Translations under genes and position numbers: made by a program
In this document: piece by piece, positions 25,668 to 34,332 of the stretch
Numbering within the stretch: the stretch's first letter is position 1
How the letters are laid out: every line of letters begins with the position of its first letter
DNA from: a bacterium
GTDB lineage: Bacteria > Sysuimicrobiota > Sysuimicrobiia > Sysuimicrobiales > Segetimicrobiaceae
NCBI GenBank assembly: GCA_035691305.1
Contig: DASSJF010000013.1
Location: 22,653-86,652, forward strand
Length of the DNA: 64,000 nt
Reading direction: 5' to 3'
Notes under the pieces: generated by a model
The model's database searches: none
Seen by the model: only the letters and a program-made list of their open reading frames with translations
Told to the model about the DNA's origin: nothing

Positions 25668-26675
25668 CTACCGCACGATCACCTTGGCCCTCATCCCGAA
25701 ATCATCGTGGACCGCGCAAAGGTACTCGAAGGTCCCGGCCTTCGTGAACGTCAGCGAGTAACTCCGGACTCCCGGCCCCTCCGTCAGCATGAACCCGGAG
25801 TTGTAAAACCCTTCGCCGCGATGCACGCTGCCGCCCGACGGCGCCATGACGTGGGGCGTCACCAGCAGCGTCGGCGGTCCCTGCTTCTGCGGCCGCATCG
25901 TCGCGATGTCAAAGTAGCGCTTGCCGACGCCGAACGACACCGTGTGAAGTTCGGTCGGGTCTTTCATCACCCACGTCACCGAGTCGCCCCGTTTGATCGT
26001 CAGCGCCTGCACGGGGAACCGGTAGAAGGTGGCGCCGTCCTTCGTCGAGCCGGTCATGTTCAGCGTGTAGGTCTGATGCCCGCCGGCCGCGGCGACGACC
26101 GGTGCCCCGACGGCGCGCAGCGCCTTCGCCGCGGCGAGCGCCGTCTGTCCCTGCAGGGCGGCCTCTTTATCGTACTCCGCCTGAGTCATCGGATACCTGC
26201 TGCCGGCCGGCTGGACCACGATCTGACCTTCCATCCCCGGGTGGAACATGCACTGGTACCGGTAGGTCCCCGCCTTGGTGAACGTCACGTGGAAGGATTT
26301 CGGGGCGTTGGGATCCGCGAGCAGCGCGCCGCCGCTGAACGGGCCGCTACCGTCGTACGCGGGCTTCGGCGTGGCGAAAAAGATCCCCGGGTTCCAGACC
26401 AACTCGCCCTTCGCCGTACCGGGAATGATCAGATCCGGCGGCTTGCCCCCGGCGGGAAAGTAGATCGTGTGCTCCGCGGCCGTCAGTTTCCACCGGACCG
26501 AATCGCCTTCGTTGATCGTGATGCGCTTAGGGAGAAACTGCAGCGCCTGGTCGGCTTGGTCGTTGGCCGAAGCCCCGGCCTGCACGACCCAGGTGGTGGC
26601 CGCGCTTGTGCGGGCCGGACCGGCCACCAGCGACATAACACCGGCGATCAACACCACTGCGAGCCCCCGCGTCAT
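25668..26675 (-). CDS. exported protein with two cupredoxin domains
   Basis: A 335-residue protein with a clear signal peptide (about 1-25, ending TSAA). Two plastocyanin-like blue-copper domains follow. Domain 1 (about 28-155) has the ligands His in AEHTIYF and Cys, His and Met in CMFHPGM. Domain 2 (about 200-335) has His in LHTVSFG and Cys, His and Met in CAVHDDFGM. Both sets look complete, so two type 1 copper centres are expected outside the membrane. An AAGGGGG ribosome binding site precedes the start. It diverges from a TetR-family regulator. Confidence 0.9.
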   Translation of the reverse strand: MTRGLAVVLIAGVMSLVAGPARTSAATTWVVQAGASANDQADQALQFLPKRITINEGDSVRWKLTAAEHTIYFPAGGKPPDLIIPGTAKGELVWNPGIFFATPKPAYDGSGPFSGGALLADPNAPKSFHVTFTKAGTYRYQCMFHPGMEGQIVVQPAGSRYPMTQAEYDKEAALQGQTALAAAKALRAVGAPVVAAAGGHQTYTLNMTGSTKDGATFYRFPVQALTIKRGDSVTWVMKDPTELHTVSFGVGKRYFDIATMRPQKQGPPTLLVTPHVMAPSGGSVHRGEGFYNSGFMLTEGPGVRSYSLTFTKAGTFEYLCAVHDDFGMRAKVIVR

Positions 26676-26730
26676 GGCGTTCCCCCTTCGCGGCGTATCG
26701 ACTTTTCGCAGATGCGAGCGACGTTCGGTA

Positions 26731-26759
26731 TGGCTTTTCGTCCGTCAAGTGTGTATAGT
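26731..26759 (+). promoter_or_regulatory. weak promoter candidate for the TetR-family gene
   Basis: TATAGT at 26754-26759, preceded 17 bases upstream by TGGCTT. It is the only -10-like element between the divergent cupredoxin and TetR genes. Confidence 0.3.
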
Positions 26760-26790
26760 GAAATCTAGCAGACCCGAGAGGACCGTGTCA

Positions 26791-27459
26791 ATGGCTGAAC
26801 AGGCGGTCGGTCGCCGCCGGACCTCAAGAAAACGCAAGTACGAAATGAAGCGGCGCGCCGAGCGTCAGCAGGCGACGCGGCGGCGAATCGTCGAGGCCAC
26901 GGTGGCGCTTCACGAAGAAATCGGGCCGCTTCGGACCAGCTTCAGCGACATCGCGAAGCGCGCGGGGGTGCAGCGGCTCACGGTGCGGGCGCACTTTCCC
27001 GCGTTGCCCGGCCTCTTCGCGGCGTGTTCATCCTTGTTCTTCACGCGCAACCCGCCGCCGGACCCGGAACGCTGGCGCGCGATGCCGGACCCGCGGGTGC
27101 GCCTGCGGAAAGCGCTGGGGAAGCTTTACGTATTTTACGGCCGGACCGAACAGATGCTGGGGAATGTCACCCGCGACGCGGAGCTGGCCCCCGGGCTCGT
27201 AGGCGTACCCTACACGAGGTTGCTCTTGCGAATGCGGAAGGCGCTCTCGGCGGGCTGGCCGGTCGACGACAACCGGAAGCCGCTCTTTCTCGCGGCGCTC
27301 GGTCACGCGCTCGAGTTCACCACATGGCGCTCGCTGGTGCGTGACCATGGACTGCGGACCGGGCAGGCGGTCGATCTTATGGTGGCCCTCGCGGTCAAGG
27401 CGCAGGCGCTACGGAGTCCCGACCGCGATCCGCGTCCAAGTCCTTCGCCCCGGGAATGA
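26791..27459 (+). CDS. TetR-family transcriptional regulator
   Basis: A 222-residue regulator. A very basic N-terminal tail (RRRTSRKRKYEMKRRAER) precedes a TetR helix-turn-helix at about 30-78 (TRRRIVEATVALHEE, then FSDIAKRAGVQRLTVRAHF). The helical ligand-binding domain is unassignable. ATG 26791 is used, with AGAGG upstream; longer frames run antisense through the cupredoxin gene. Its divergent arrangement suggests it represses the cupredoxin gene and possibly itself (inference). Confidence 0.88.
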   Translation: MAEQAVGRRRTSRKRKYEMKRRAERQQATRRRIVEATVALHEEIGPLRTSFSDIAKRAGVQRLTVRAHFPALPGLFAACSSLFFTRNPPPDPERWRAMPDPRVRLRKALGKLYVFYGRTEQMLGNVTRDAELAPGLVGVPYTRLLLRMRKALSAGWPVDDNRKPLFLAALGHALEFTTWRSLVRDHGLRTGQAVDLMVALAVKAQALRSPDRDPRPSPSPRE

Positions 27460-27462
27460 CGC

Positions 27463-27485
27463 CGCCGGCGGGTTTCCCGCCGGCG
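27463..27485. terminator. hairpin between convergent TetR and aldolase genes
   Basis: A perfect 10-bp stem CGCCGGCGGG/CCCGCCGGCG with a TTT loop. It lies four bases after the TetR stop and 28 bases beyond the aldolase stop, so it can serve both strands. Confidence 0.65.
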
Positions 27486-27513
27486 CACGTTCCTCCACGA
27501 GTCCGGTTCGGCT

Positions 27514-28575
27514 CTAGTCGCCCGGCGTGCCCGCCTTCACCTTGCCGAGCGTCGCCTGCGCGATCTCCACCGCCCGCTCCACGTCCGCGCGCGAGACATC
27601 AAGGTGCGTCACGGCGCGCACCCGCGTCTTCGACGCCGCGCCCATCCGGACGCCGGCGTCCGCGAGGCGCTTCACCGCGTCCGGCGCGGTCATGCCGAGC
27701 CCGGTCGTGTCGAAGAACACGAGGTTGGTCTCGGTGTGCTCGACGCTGATGCGGACCCCGGGAATCTCCGCCAGTCCGCGGGCGAGGATCTTCGCATTGG
27801 CGTGATCCTCCGCCAGCCGCTCGACGTTGTGATCGAGCGCGTAGAGTCCGGCCGCGGCGATGATGCCCGCCTGCCGCATCGCGCCGCCGAAGAGATGCTT
27901 GTAGCGGCGGGCCTCCTTCGAGAACTCCCGGTCGCCCGCCACCAGCGCGCCGACAGGACAGCCGAGGCCTTTCGTGAGGCAGAACGTCACCGAGTCGTAG
28001 CCCTTTGCCTGCTCGTGGGCGGACACGCCGGACGCGACGACGGCGTTCATCAGCCGCGCGCCGTCGATATGGGAGCGCAGGTTGTGCCGGCGCGCCGCGT
28101 CGGCAACCTCGCGCAGCCGCGCGAGCGGCCACACCGTTCCGCCGCCGCCGTTGGACGTCTGCTCGACCGACACGAGCCGCGTGCGTTGACAGTGCGGATC
28201 GTCCTTGCGGATCGCGCCGTCGACGTCGGCTCCGGTGAAGACGCCGCGCTCGCCGCCGACGGTGTAGAGCATGACGCCCGAGAGCAGCGCCGGCCCCCCG
28301 GCCTCCGCGTTGACGATGTGCGCGGTCCGGTCGATGATCACCTCGTCGCCCGGCCTCGTGTGCACCTTGACCGCGATCTCGTTGGCCATCGTGGCGGACG
28401 GCAGATACCACGCCTGCTCCTTGCCGAGCAGCGCCGCCACGCGCTCTTGTAGCGCGTTGACGCTGGGATCCTCGAGTTTCTGCTCGTCGGCGACCGGCGC
28501 GCGCATCATGAATTCGCGCATCCCCTGGGACGGCTTCGTCGCGGTGTCGCTCGAGAGATCGATGAACGTGGCCAA
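27514..28575 (-). CDS. low-specificity L-threonine aldolase family
   Basis: A 353-residue PLP enzyme that cleaves L-threonine or allo-threonine to glycine and acetaldehyde. Marks are FIDLSSDTATKPSQGMREFM at the start, HIDGARLMNAVVASG, and the PLP lysine in FCLTKGLGCPVGALV. No ATG exists near the homology start, so TTG 28575 is used (AGGGGG about nine bases upstream). It follows the unknown gene 28617-29051 by 41 bases on the same strand. Confidence 0.92.
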   Translation of the reverse strand: MATFIDLSSDTATKPSQGMREFMMRAPVADEQKLEDPSVNALQERVAALLGKEQAWYLPSATMANEIAVKVHTRPGDEVIIDRTAHIVNAEAGGPALLSGVMLYTVGGERGVFTGADVDGAIRKDDPHCQRTRLVSVEQTSNGGGGTVWPLARLREVADAARRHNLRSHIDGARLMNAVVASGVSAHEQAKGYDSVTFCLTKGLGCPVGALVAGDREFSKEARRYKHLFGGAMRQAGIIAAAGLYALDHNVERLAEDHANAKILARGLAEIPGVRISVEHTETNLVFFDTTGLGMTAPDAVKRLADAGVRMGAASKTRVRAVTHLDVSRADVERAVEIAQATLGKVKAGTPGD

Positions 28576-28616
28576 AACCGGTACCCCCTCGAAATTTGGG
28601 ACGGTCCTGAGGACCG

Positions 28617-29051
28617 TTAGCGCTCGCGCCAGAGCGTCTGCGGTCGCAGATTGCGGGAAATGCCGAGCTGGCCCGCCATCAGCGTCGTCCAGGAAAGAAA
28701 CCCTTCGATCATCATCAGCGCTTCGTCTTCGATCTCGTCGGGGTCGAGAGTCTGGTGGACGTTGCCGAGGTGGTCGCCGATACCGCTGCAGAAGGCGCGG
28801 ACGTCGCGGAGCAGCTCCACGGCGACGTGCCGGGTCTCCGGCCCGATGACTTTGGAGCCTCCCGAGGCGGCCCGCAACCTGGCGGTCTGCGCGCCGGACC
28901 AATCGACGAGGTTGTCGAGCACGTACACCGCTTCCCCCGGACCGCGCTCGACCACCACCGCCACAAAGCCCTGGCAGGCGCGCCACACCTGGCGGATCAG
29001 GCTCGCGAGGAACCGCTTTTCGTCGGCGGAGAAGCCGGTCTGTCGGGCCAC
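28617..29051 (-). CDS. conserved-looking hypothetical protein
   Basis: A 144-residue soluble protein with no domain I recognise. It is helical, with one cysteine pair far apart (in WRACQG and FCSGIG) and an acidic stretch (DPDEIEDEALMMIEG). The GTG at 29051 is supported by GAGAGG five bases upstream. A frame open for over 4 kb upstream is antisense to the helicase and CoA-transferase genes and is not coding. It is probably co-transcribed with the threonine aldolase and diverges from the helicase gene. Confidence 0.65.
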   Translation of the reverse strand: MARQTGFSADEKRFLASLIRQVWRACQGFVAVVVERGPGEAVYVLDNLVDWSGAQTARLRAASGGSKVIGPETRHVAVELLRDVRAFCSGIGDHLGNVHQTLDPDEIEDEALMMIEGFLSWTTLMAGQLGISRNLRPQTLWRER

Positions 29052-29165
29052 CGTATCCTCTCGGAGTCGACCGCGCCCCACCGGAACCGGAGGCGCGGAC
29101 TGGATCTGCGTGCAGGCCTGCGCTTCGACGAGGAAAAATCGGCCTCCTGTACCAAACGCTTGATT

Positions 29166-31496
29166 ATGAAGGGCATCGCCCAAATTCTCCGCGGACTCGG
29201 CGAGCCGCCGGCATCGCCCTTTGCGCCGGCGCCGTTTCAGCAGGCTGCGCTCGACGCGCTCGGACGCGGGGACGTCTTGGTCTCCGCGCCGACGGGAAGC
29301 GGCAAGACGTGGATCGCCGAACAGGAAATCGCGCGCCTGCTCGACCCAGCCTCGGGCGGCCTCCTGCCCGCCCCGGCCGCCACGCCGCGCGTCTGGTACA
29401 CGACGCCGCTCAAAGCGCTCTCCAATCAGAAGTTCCGGCGGTTCCAAGGGATGTACGGGGAAAACCGCGTCGGACTGCTGACCGGCGAGCGCCGCCTGAA
29501 CGTGCACGCGCCGGTGGTCGTCGCGACGACGGAGATTCTCCGCAACGCCCTGTACGGCGAGGACCGCGGCGCCCCCGACGTCGTCGTACTCGACGAGGCG
29601 CATTATCTCGCCGATCCGGAACGAGGCACGGCGTGGGAAGAAATTCTGCTGCTCGCCTCGCGGTCGACACGTCTCCTGCTGCTGTCCGCGACCATCCCGA
29701 ACACCGCGCAACTGGCGGACTGGATGGCAACGGTGCGGGGCGCGCGGCCCGAGGTGATTACGCTCGAGACGCGGCCCGTGCCCCTCGAGTACCTCCTCGC
29801 CGACGGCGACGGCCGGCTCCACCCGCCCGACCCGGCGCAGATCCGCACGCGGCGCCGCCATCCGCAATGGTTGCCGGCGATTACGGAGGAACTGCTGCGC
29901 CACCGGCTCGCCCCGGCGATCCTGTTCTTCCCGAGCCGCCGCGAGTGCGACGAATCCGCGCGCCGGCTGGGCGCGCACCACGCGCCCGGCCGGGACGAGC
30001 GCACGCGCGTCATCGACGATTGGCTCAGGCGCGTCCCGCAGCTGATGGGCCATCCCCTGCTGTCGGGGCTGCGGCAGAGCGGCGTCGCCGCCCACCACGC
30101 GGGCCATCTCACGGCGTGGCGGATGTGCGTGGAAGAGCTGCTGGAAGCGGGCCTCGTGCGCTTCGTCTGCGCGACCACCACGCTCGCGGCGGGGCTCGAC
30201 GTGCCGGCGCGGACGGTCGTGCTCTCGACGCTCCACCGCCACGGTCCGGCCGGGCCAGAGTCGCTCACGGCGACCGAGTTTCATCAGATGACGGGGCGCG
30301 CGGGCCGGCGCGGCCGGGATACTCTCGGCATTACGGTGATCGTCGCGCCGGTCCGCGACGAGGCCGAGGAAGGGTTGGCGCTGTCGGACGCCGCGCCGGA
30401 GCCGATCCGCTCCGCCTTCGCGGCGAGCGACGCGCAGGTCCTCAACCTGCTGTCGCGCACGACGCTGCCGCAGGCGGAGGAACTCGTCCGGCGGTCGTTG
30501 GCGGCCTACACGCGGGCGCCCGAGCGGGACGCGATCCGCCGCGAACTGGCCGCCCTGCCGCGCGACCCGCTGACCGAGCGGCCGTGCGGGGACCGGCTCG
30601 CCACCCGGCAGCGGTTCGACGATCTGCTGCGGCGGCTCCGGCGGGCGCGGCACGGGCCCGACGCCGCCGCGGAGCCCGCGCGCCTCGGTGAAGAGCTGGT
30701 CGGGCTGCCGTGCACCGGCTGCCGCGTGACGGAGCGGTGCCTGGCCACCCTGTCGGATCTGCGAGAGGTCGAACGGGAACGACAGACGCTCGAGCGCGAG
30801 CTCGCTGCGCTCGAGAATCGCGAGGTCGAGCCGTTTCGCCGGCGCGCAGAGTTGCTGCGCGCGCGCGGCTACCTCGACGCGGAATGGCGGCCGACTGCGT
30901 GGGGCCGCGTCGCCGCCCGCATCAGGCACCCCCGCATGCTCGTCCTCGCCGAAGCGCTGCGCGCGGCCGCGCTGCCCGACGATCCGGCCGCTCTGGCCGC
31001 GGTCGGGGGCGCGCTCGGCACCGAACGTCCCGCGCCCGTCCGCCCGGGACCCAGCCGCGGTCCCGGCGCCTACGGCCGCACAGGCTACCGCCGTTACGAC
31101 CGCGCCGGCACGCTCCACATCGGCCACCGCGGCCCCGCGGCCCAGGTGCCCCCGTCCGCGCGCGCCGCGCTGTTCGCGCTGCGCCGGATCGTTGCGCGCC
31201 TCAACGAGGACCGCAAAGAAGCCGGACTGCCGCTCGATCCGCTCGAGGCCGAATTCGCCGGCGAAGCGCACGGAGCGCCGGCGGCGCTCTGGCGCGCCGC
31301 GGTCGTCGCCGCGTGGGCGGCGGGCCGCGCGTGGGGGGACGTGACGCGCGCGTTCGAAATTCTCGAAGGCGACCTGCAGCGGCTGGCGTGGCAGGCGGCA
31401 GAGATCTTGATCCAGATCGAAGACGTGTCGGACTCGCCGCTTGCCGGCGCCGCGCGCGCCGCCAGGGACGCGATCCTCCGCACGCCGGTCGAGTAG
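29166..31496 (+). CDS. Ski2-like DEAD/DEAH-box helicase
   Basis: A 776-residue superfamily 2 helicase. Walker A is APTGSGKT (41-48), the Walker B box DEAH in VVVLDEAHYLAD, motif III SATIPN, and motif VI QMTGRAGRRGRD. After the RecA pair comes a cysteine cluster CTGCRVTERC similar to that of bacterial Ski2/Mtr4-type enzymes, and a helical C-terminal domain. It probably unwinds RNA or DNA in processing or decay. ATG 29166 starts the homologous region, but no Shine-Dalgarno sequence is seen, so a leaderless or slightly different start is possible. Confidence 0.92.
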   Translation: MKGIAQILRGLGEPPASPFAPAPFQQAALDALGRGDVLVSAPTGSGKTWIAEQEIARLLDPASGGLLPAPAATPRVWYTTPLKALSNQKFRRFQGMYGENRVGLLTGERRLNVHAPVVVATTEILRNALYGEDRGAPDVVVLDEAHYLADPERGTAWEEILLLASRSTRLLLLSATIPNTAQLADWMATVRGARPEVITLETRPVPLEYLLADGDGRLHPPDPAQIRTRRRHPQWLPAITEELLRHRLAPAILFFPSRRECDESARRLGAHHAPGRDERTRVIDDWLRRVPQLMGHPLLSGLRQSGVAAHHAGHLTAWRMCVEELLEAGLVRFVCATTTLAAGLDVPARTVVLSTLHRHGPAGPESLTATEFHQMTGRAGRRGRDTLGITVIVAPVRDEAEEGLALSDAAPEPIRSAFAASDAQVLNLLSRTTLPQAEELVRRSLAAYTRAPERDAIRRELAALPRDPLTERPCGDRLATRQRFDDLLRRLRRARHGPDAAAEPARLGEELVGLPCTGCRVTERCLATLSDLREVERERQTLERELAALENREVEPFRRRAELLRARGYLDAEWRPTAWGRVAARIRHPRMLVLAEALRAAALPDDPAALAAVGGALGTERPAPVRPGPSRGPGAYGRTGYRRYDRAGTLHIGHRGPAAQVPPSARAALFALRRIVARLNEDRKEAGLPLDPLEAEFAGEAHGAPAALWRAAVVAAWAAGRAWGDVTRAFEILEGDLQRLAWQAAEILIQIEDVSDSPLAGAARAARDAILRTPVE

Positions 31497-31568
31497 CTCT
31501 TCGCCCGCAACACCCGCGCCGCGGTGCGGCAGGGAGCCGCGCGCGCGCGCGCGGAATCTCACTCCACG

Positions 31569-32786
31569 ATGAGCCAGACCAGCGGCCCGCTCGCCGGGCT
31601 CAGTGTGCTCGACCTCTCCACCATCGTGTCCGGCGGGACGGTCACGTCGATGCTGGCGGACTTCGGGGCCGACGTCGTCAAGATCGAGCATCCGCGGGGC
31701 GGCGATCCGCTGCGGACGTGGGGCCCCTTCGTCGGCGGCCAGTCCGTGTGGTGGAAGATCATGGGCCGCAACAAGAAGTCCGTGACGCTCGACCTCAGCC
31801 GTCCGCGCGGCCAGGAAATCCTTCTCGCGCTCGCCGCGCGCGCCGACGTTCTGGTCGAGAACTTCCGCCCCGGCACGCTCGAACGGTGGAACCTCGGGCC
31901 GGATCGCCTGCGCGACGCCAATTCGAAGCTGATCGTGCTGCGCGTCTCCGGCTTCGGACAGACCGGCCCGTACCGTCACCGCCCGGGCTTCGGCACGGTG
32001 GCCGAGGCCATGAGCGGCGTCGTGGCGGTCAGCGGGTTTCCGGACTCGCCGCCGCTCGCGCCGCCGATGCCCCTGGCCGACGAGGTGGCGGGCCTCATGG
32101 GGGCGTTTGCGATCCTGGCCGCGCTCCACGCACGCGACCCCCACACATCCGAAGCGGGGGCGGCGGGTGGCCAGGTTATCGACGTGAGCCTGTACGAACC
32201 GCTCTTCCGGCTTCTGATTCCGCACATCACGCAGTACACCGCGCTCGGCATCATCGCCCGGCGGACCGGCAACCACTTCCCGGACGCGGCGCCCCGGAAC
32301 CTGTATCGCACCGGTGACGGCAGCTGGGTCGCGATCTCCGCCACGAGCCAGCGGATCTTCGAACGTCTCGCCGCCGCGATCGGACAGCCCGGCCTCGTCG
32401 AGGACCCGCGGTTCCGCGACAACCCGTCGCGCGTGCACCACAACGAGGAGCTCGACGCGATCCTCGCGGAGTGGTTCGGCCGGCACGGCGAGGCCGAGGC
32501 GCTGGCCCGGCTGGAGGAGTCCGGCGCGGTCGCCGGTCCGGTGTACGACGTACCGCGCATTGTGAACGATCCGCACTACGCCGCGCGGGGCGACATCGCC
32601 ACCGTCCACGATCCGGACGTGGGCGATCTGCGGATGCCGGGGATCGTGCCGAAATTCTCCGCGACGCCCGGCGCGCTGCGCCACGCGGGGCCCGCGCTCG
32701 GCGCGCACAACGGAGAAGTCTACGGCGACCTGCTCGGCTTGGACACGGCGGAGCTCGAACGGCTTCGCGCGGACGGGATCGTGTGA
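31569..32786 (+). CDS. CaiB/BaiF-family (class III) CoA transferase
   Basis: A 405-residue family III CoA transferase. Marks are the N-terminal GLSVLDLSTIVSGG, LADFGADVVKIEHP, ENFRPGTLERW, and the catalytic-aspartate region MPLADEVAGLMGAFAIL. The start ATG at 31569 matches the family N-terminus. It is translationally coupled to the two-subunit fumarase-like dehydratase that follows; its stop overlaps an in-frame GTG of that gene. With a class I dehydratase beside it, mesaconate, citramalate or a similar dicarboxylate is a reasonable substrate guess (inference). Confidence 0.9.
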   Translation: MSQTSGPLAGLSVLDLSTIVSGGTVTSMLADFGADVVKIEHPRGGDPLRTWGPFVGGQSVWWKIMGRNKKSVTLDLSRPRGQEILLALAARADVLVENFRPGTLERWNLGPDRLRDANSKLIVLRVSGFGQTGPYRHRPGFGTVAEAMSGVVAVSGFPDSPPLAPPMPLADEVAGLMGAFAILAALHARDPHTSEAGAAGGQVIDVSLYEPLFRLLIPHITQYTALGIIARRTGNHFPDAAPRNLYRTGDGSWVAISATSQRIFERLAAAIGQPGLVEDPRFRDNPSRVHHNEELDAILAEWFGRHGEAEALARLEESGAVAGPVYDVPRIVNDPHYAARGDIATVHDPDVGDLRMPGIVPKFSATPGALRHAGPALGAHNGEVYGDLLGLDTAELERLRADGIV

Positions 32787-32791
32787 GCCCG

Positions 32792-33634
32792 ATGCGGACC
32801 GTTTCCGCCGAGGAGATCACCGCGGCGCTGCGCGATCTCTGCGTCACGGTCAACCACCGCATGGGCCCGGACATGCTCGCCGCGCTCGAGCGCGCGGAGA
32901 CCGCGGAAGAATCCGAGATCGGCCGGACGGTGCTTGCGCGGCTCTTGGAAAATGCGCGGGTCGCCCGCGAGGAGTGGTTCCCGATCTGCCAGGACACCGG
33001 GACCGCGGTCGTGTTTCTCGATCTGGGACAGGACGTCCACGTGACCGGCGGCGATCTCCAGGCCGCGATCGACGAGGGCGTCCGCCGCGGCTACCGCGAG
33101 GGCTACCTGCGGGCTTCGGTCGTGCGGGGTCCCCTCGACCGTCGAAACACCGGCGACAACACGCCGGCCGTCGTCTACACCCGCATCGTGCCGGGCGAGC
33201 AGATCGCCCTCTCGCTCCTCGCGAAGGGGGCGGGGTGCGACAACATGAGCCGCCTCACGATGCTCACGCCGGCCGACGGGCGCGAAGCGGTCGTCGAATT
33301 CGTGGCGCGTACCGTCGCCGAGGCCGGGCCCAATCCCAGTCCGCCGCTGATCGTCGGCGTCGGGCTCGGCGGGACGTTCGAGTTGGCGGCGCTCCTCGCC
33401 AAGCGCGCCCTGCTCCGCCGCGTCGGCGAGCCCTCCCCCGATCCCGGCGCCGCGGGCCTGGAGGCGGAACTGCTCCGGCGGATCAACGACCTCGGCATCG
33501 GCCCCGGCGGGTTCGGCGGCCGCGTGACCGCGCTCGCCGTGCACGTCGAGGAGCACCCGACGCACATCGCAAGCCTGCCGGTGGCCGTAAACCTCGATTG
33601 CCATTCGCACCGCGCCGGCACGGTGGTGCTCTGA
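32792..33634 (+). CDS. class I fumarase/tartrate dehydratase family, alpha subunit
   Basis: A 280-residue alpha subunit of an oxygen-sensitive [4Fe-4S] hydro-lyase. Cluster cysteines fit PICQDTGTAVVF, GAGCDNMSRL and NLDCHSHRAGT. Family members add or remove water from fumarate/malate, tartrate, or mesaconate/citramalate. ATG 32792 is chosen; the in-frame GTG 32783 overlaps the CoA-transferase stop (GTGA) and is equally possible. The beta subunit follows directly. Confidence 0.92.
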   Translation: MRTVSAEEITAALRDLCVTVNHRMGPDMLAALERAETAEESEIGRTVLARLLENARVAREEWFPICQDTGTAVVFLDLGQDVHVTGGDLQAAIDEGVRRGYREGYLRASVVRGPLDRRNTGDNTPAVVYTRIVPGEQIALSLLAKGAGCDNMSRLTMLTPADGREAVVEFVARTVAEAGPNPSPPLIVGVGLGGTFELAALLAKRALLRRVGEPSPDPGAAGLEAELLRRINDLGIGPGGFGGRVTALAVHVEEHPTHIASLPVAVNLDCHSHRAGTVVL

Positions 33635-33645
33635 ACCGCCCTTCC

Positions 33646-34197
33646 GTGGCGCCCGCGGTCCTCGCGACCCCGCCGGCGCGGGCCCAGCTCGAGCGGTTGC
33701 GCGCGGGCGACGAGGTGCTGCTGTCGGGCGCGATCTACACGGCGCGGGACGCGGCCCACGAGCGCCTCGCCCGAATGATCGCGGCGGGCGAGCCGCTGCC
33801 GGTCGACCTCGCCGGCGAGATCATCTACTACTGCGGCCCCACGCCCGCGCGGCCGGGCCGGCCCATCGGGTCGGCGGGCCCGACGACCGCGTCGCGCATG
33901 GACCCGTACACACCGGCGCTTCTCGAGCACGGCGTCCTCGGGATGATCGGCAAAGGCCGGCGCTCGGCCGCGGTCAAGGAGGCGATCAAGCGCTGCGGCG
34001 CCGCGTACTTCGCCGCGGTCGAGGGGACCGCCGCGCTCCTCGGGCGCTGCGTGCGCAGCGCCGAGATCGTGGCCTTTCCCGATCTCGGCCCGGAGGCGAT
34101 TTACCGGCTGGTCGTCGAGCGATTTCCCGTCGTGGTCGCGAACGATTGCCACGGCGGCGACGCATACGAGGACGGCCGCGCAAGATACCGGCGGTAG
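33646..34197 (+). CDS. class I fumarase/tartrate dehydratase family, beta subunit
   Basis: A 183-residue beta subunit that completes the active site. Marks are LSGAIYTARDAAHERL, IIYYCGPTPARPG, GPTTASRMDPYTP and MIGKGRRS. GTG 33646 is used; a CTG at 33631 overlapping the alpha stop (CTGA) is in frame and cannot be excluded. The two subunits together correspond to a single-chain class I fumarase. It ends the CoA-transferase/dehydratase operon. Confidence 0.9.
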   Translation: MAPAVLATPPARAQLERLRAGDEVLLSGAIYTARDAAHERLARMIAAGEPLPVDLAGEIIYYCGPTPARPGRPIGSAGPTTASRMDPYTPALLEHGVLGMIGKGRRSAAVKEAIKRCGAAYFAAVEGTAALLGRCVRSAEIVAFPDLGPEAIYRLVVERFPVVVANDCHGGDAYEDGRARYRR

Positions 34198-34267
34198 CGG
34201 GCTCCGCGCGCCGGGACCTTACTCCTTCGCGTCCGCGCTCCGCCGTCTGTCGCCGGAGGGCCGTGGG

Positions 34268-34273
34268 TATAAT
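34268..34273 (+). promoter_or_regulatory. -10 element upstream of the DUF305-like gene
   Basis: A perfect TATAAT with GGG in front, 60 bases before the ATG at 34333. No clear -35 is seen at 17 bases. Confidence 0.5.
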
Positions 34274-34332
34274 CGCGATGGCCGCGCCGTGTTCAAGCCG
34301 GCCGCGAGCAGACTTTCACCGAGAGGTGACCG

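Noticed and set aside
28755..32708. Minus-strand frame open for about 1300 codons opposite the helicase and CoA transferase
   Set aside because: It is antisense to genes with clear motifs, Arg/Pro-rich, and only its last 144 codons look coding.
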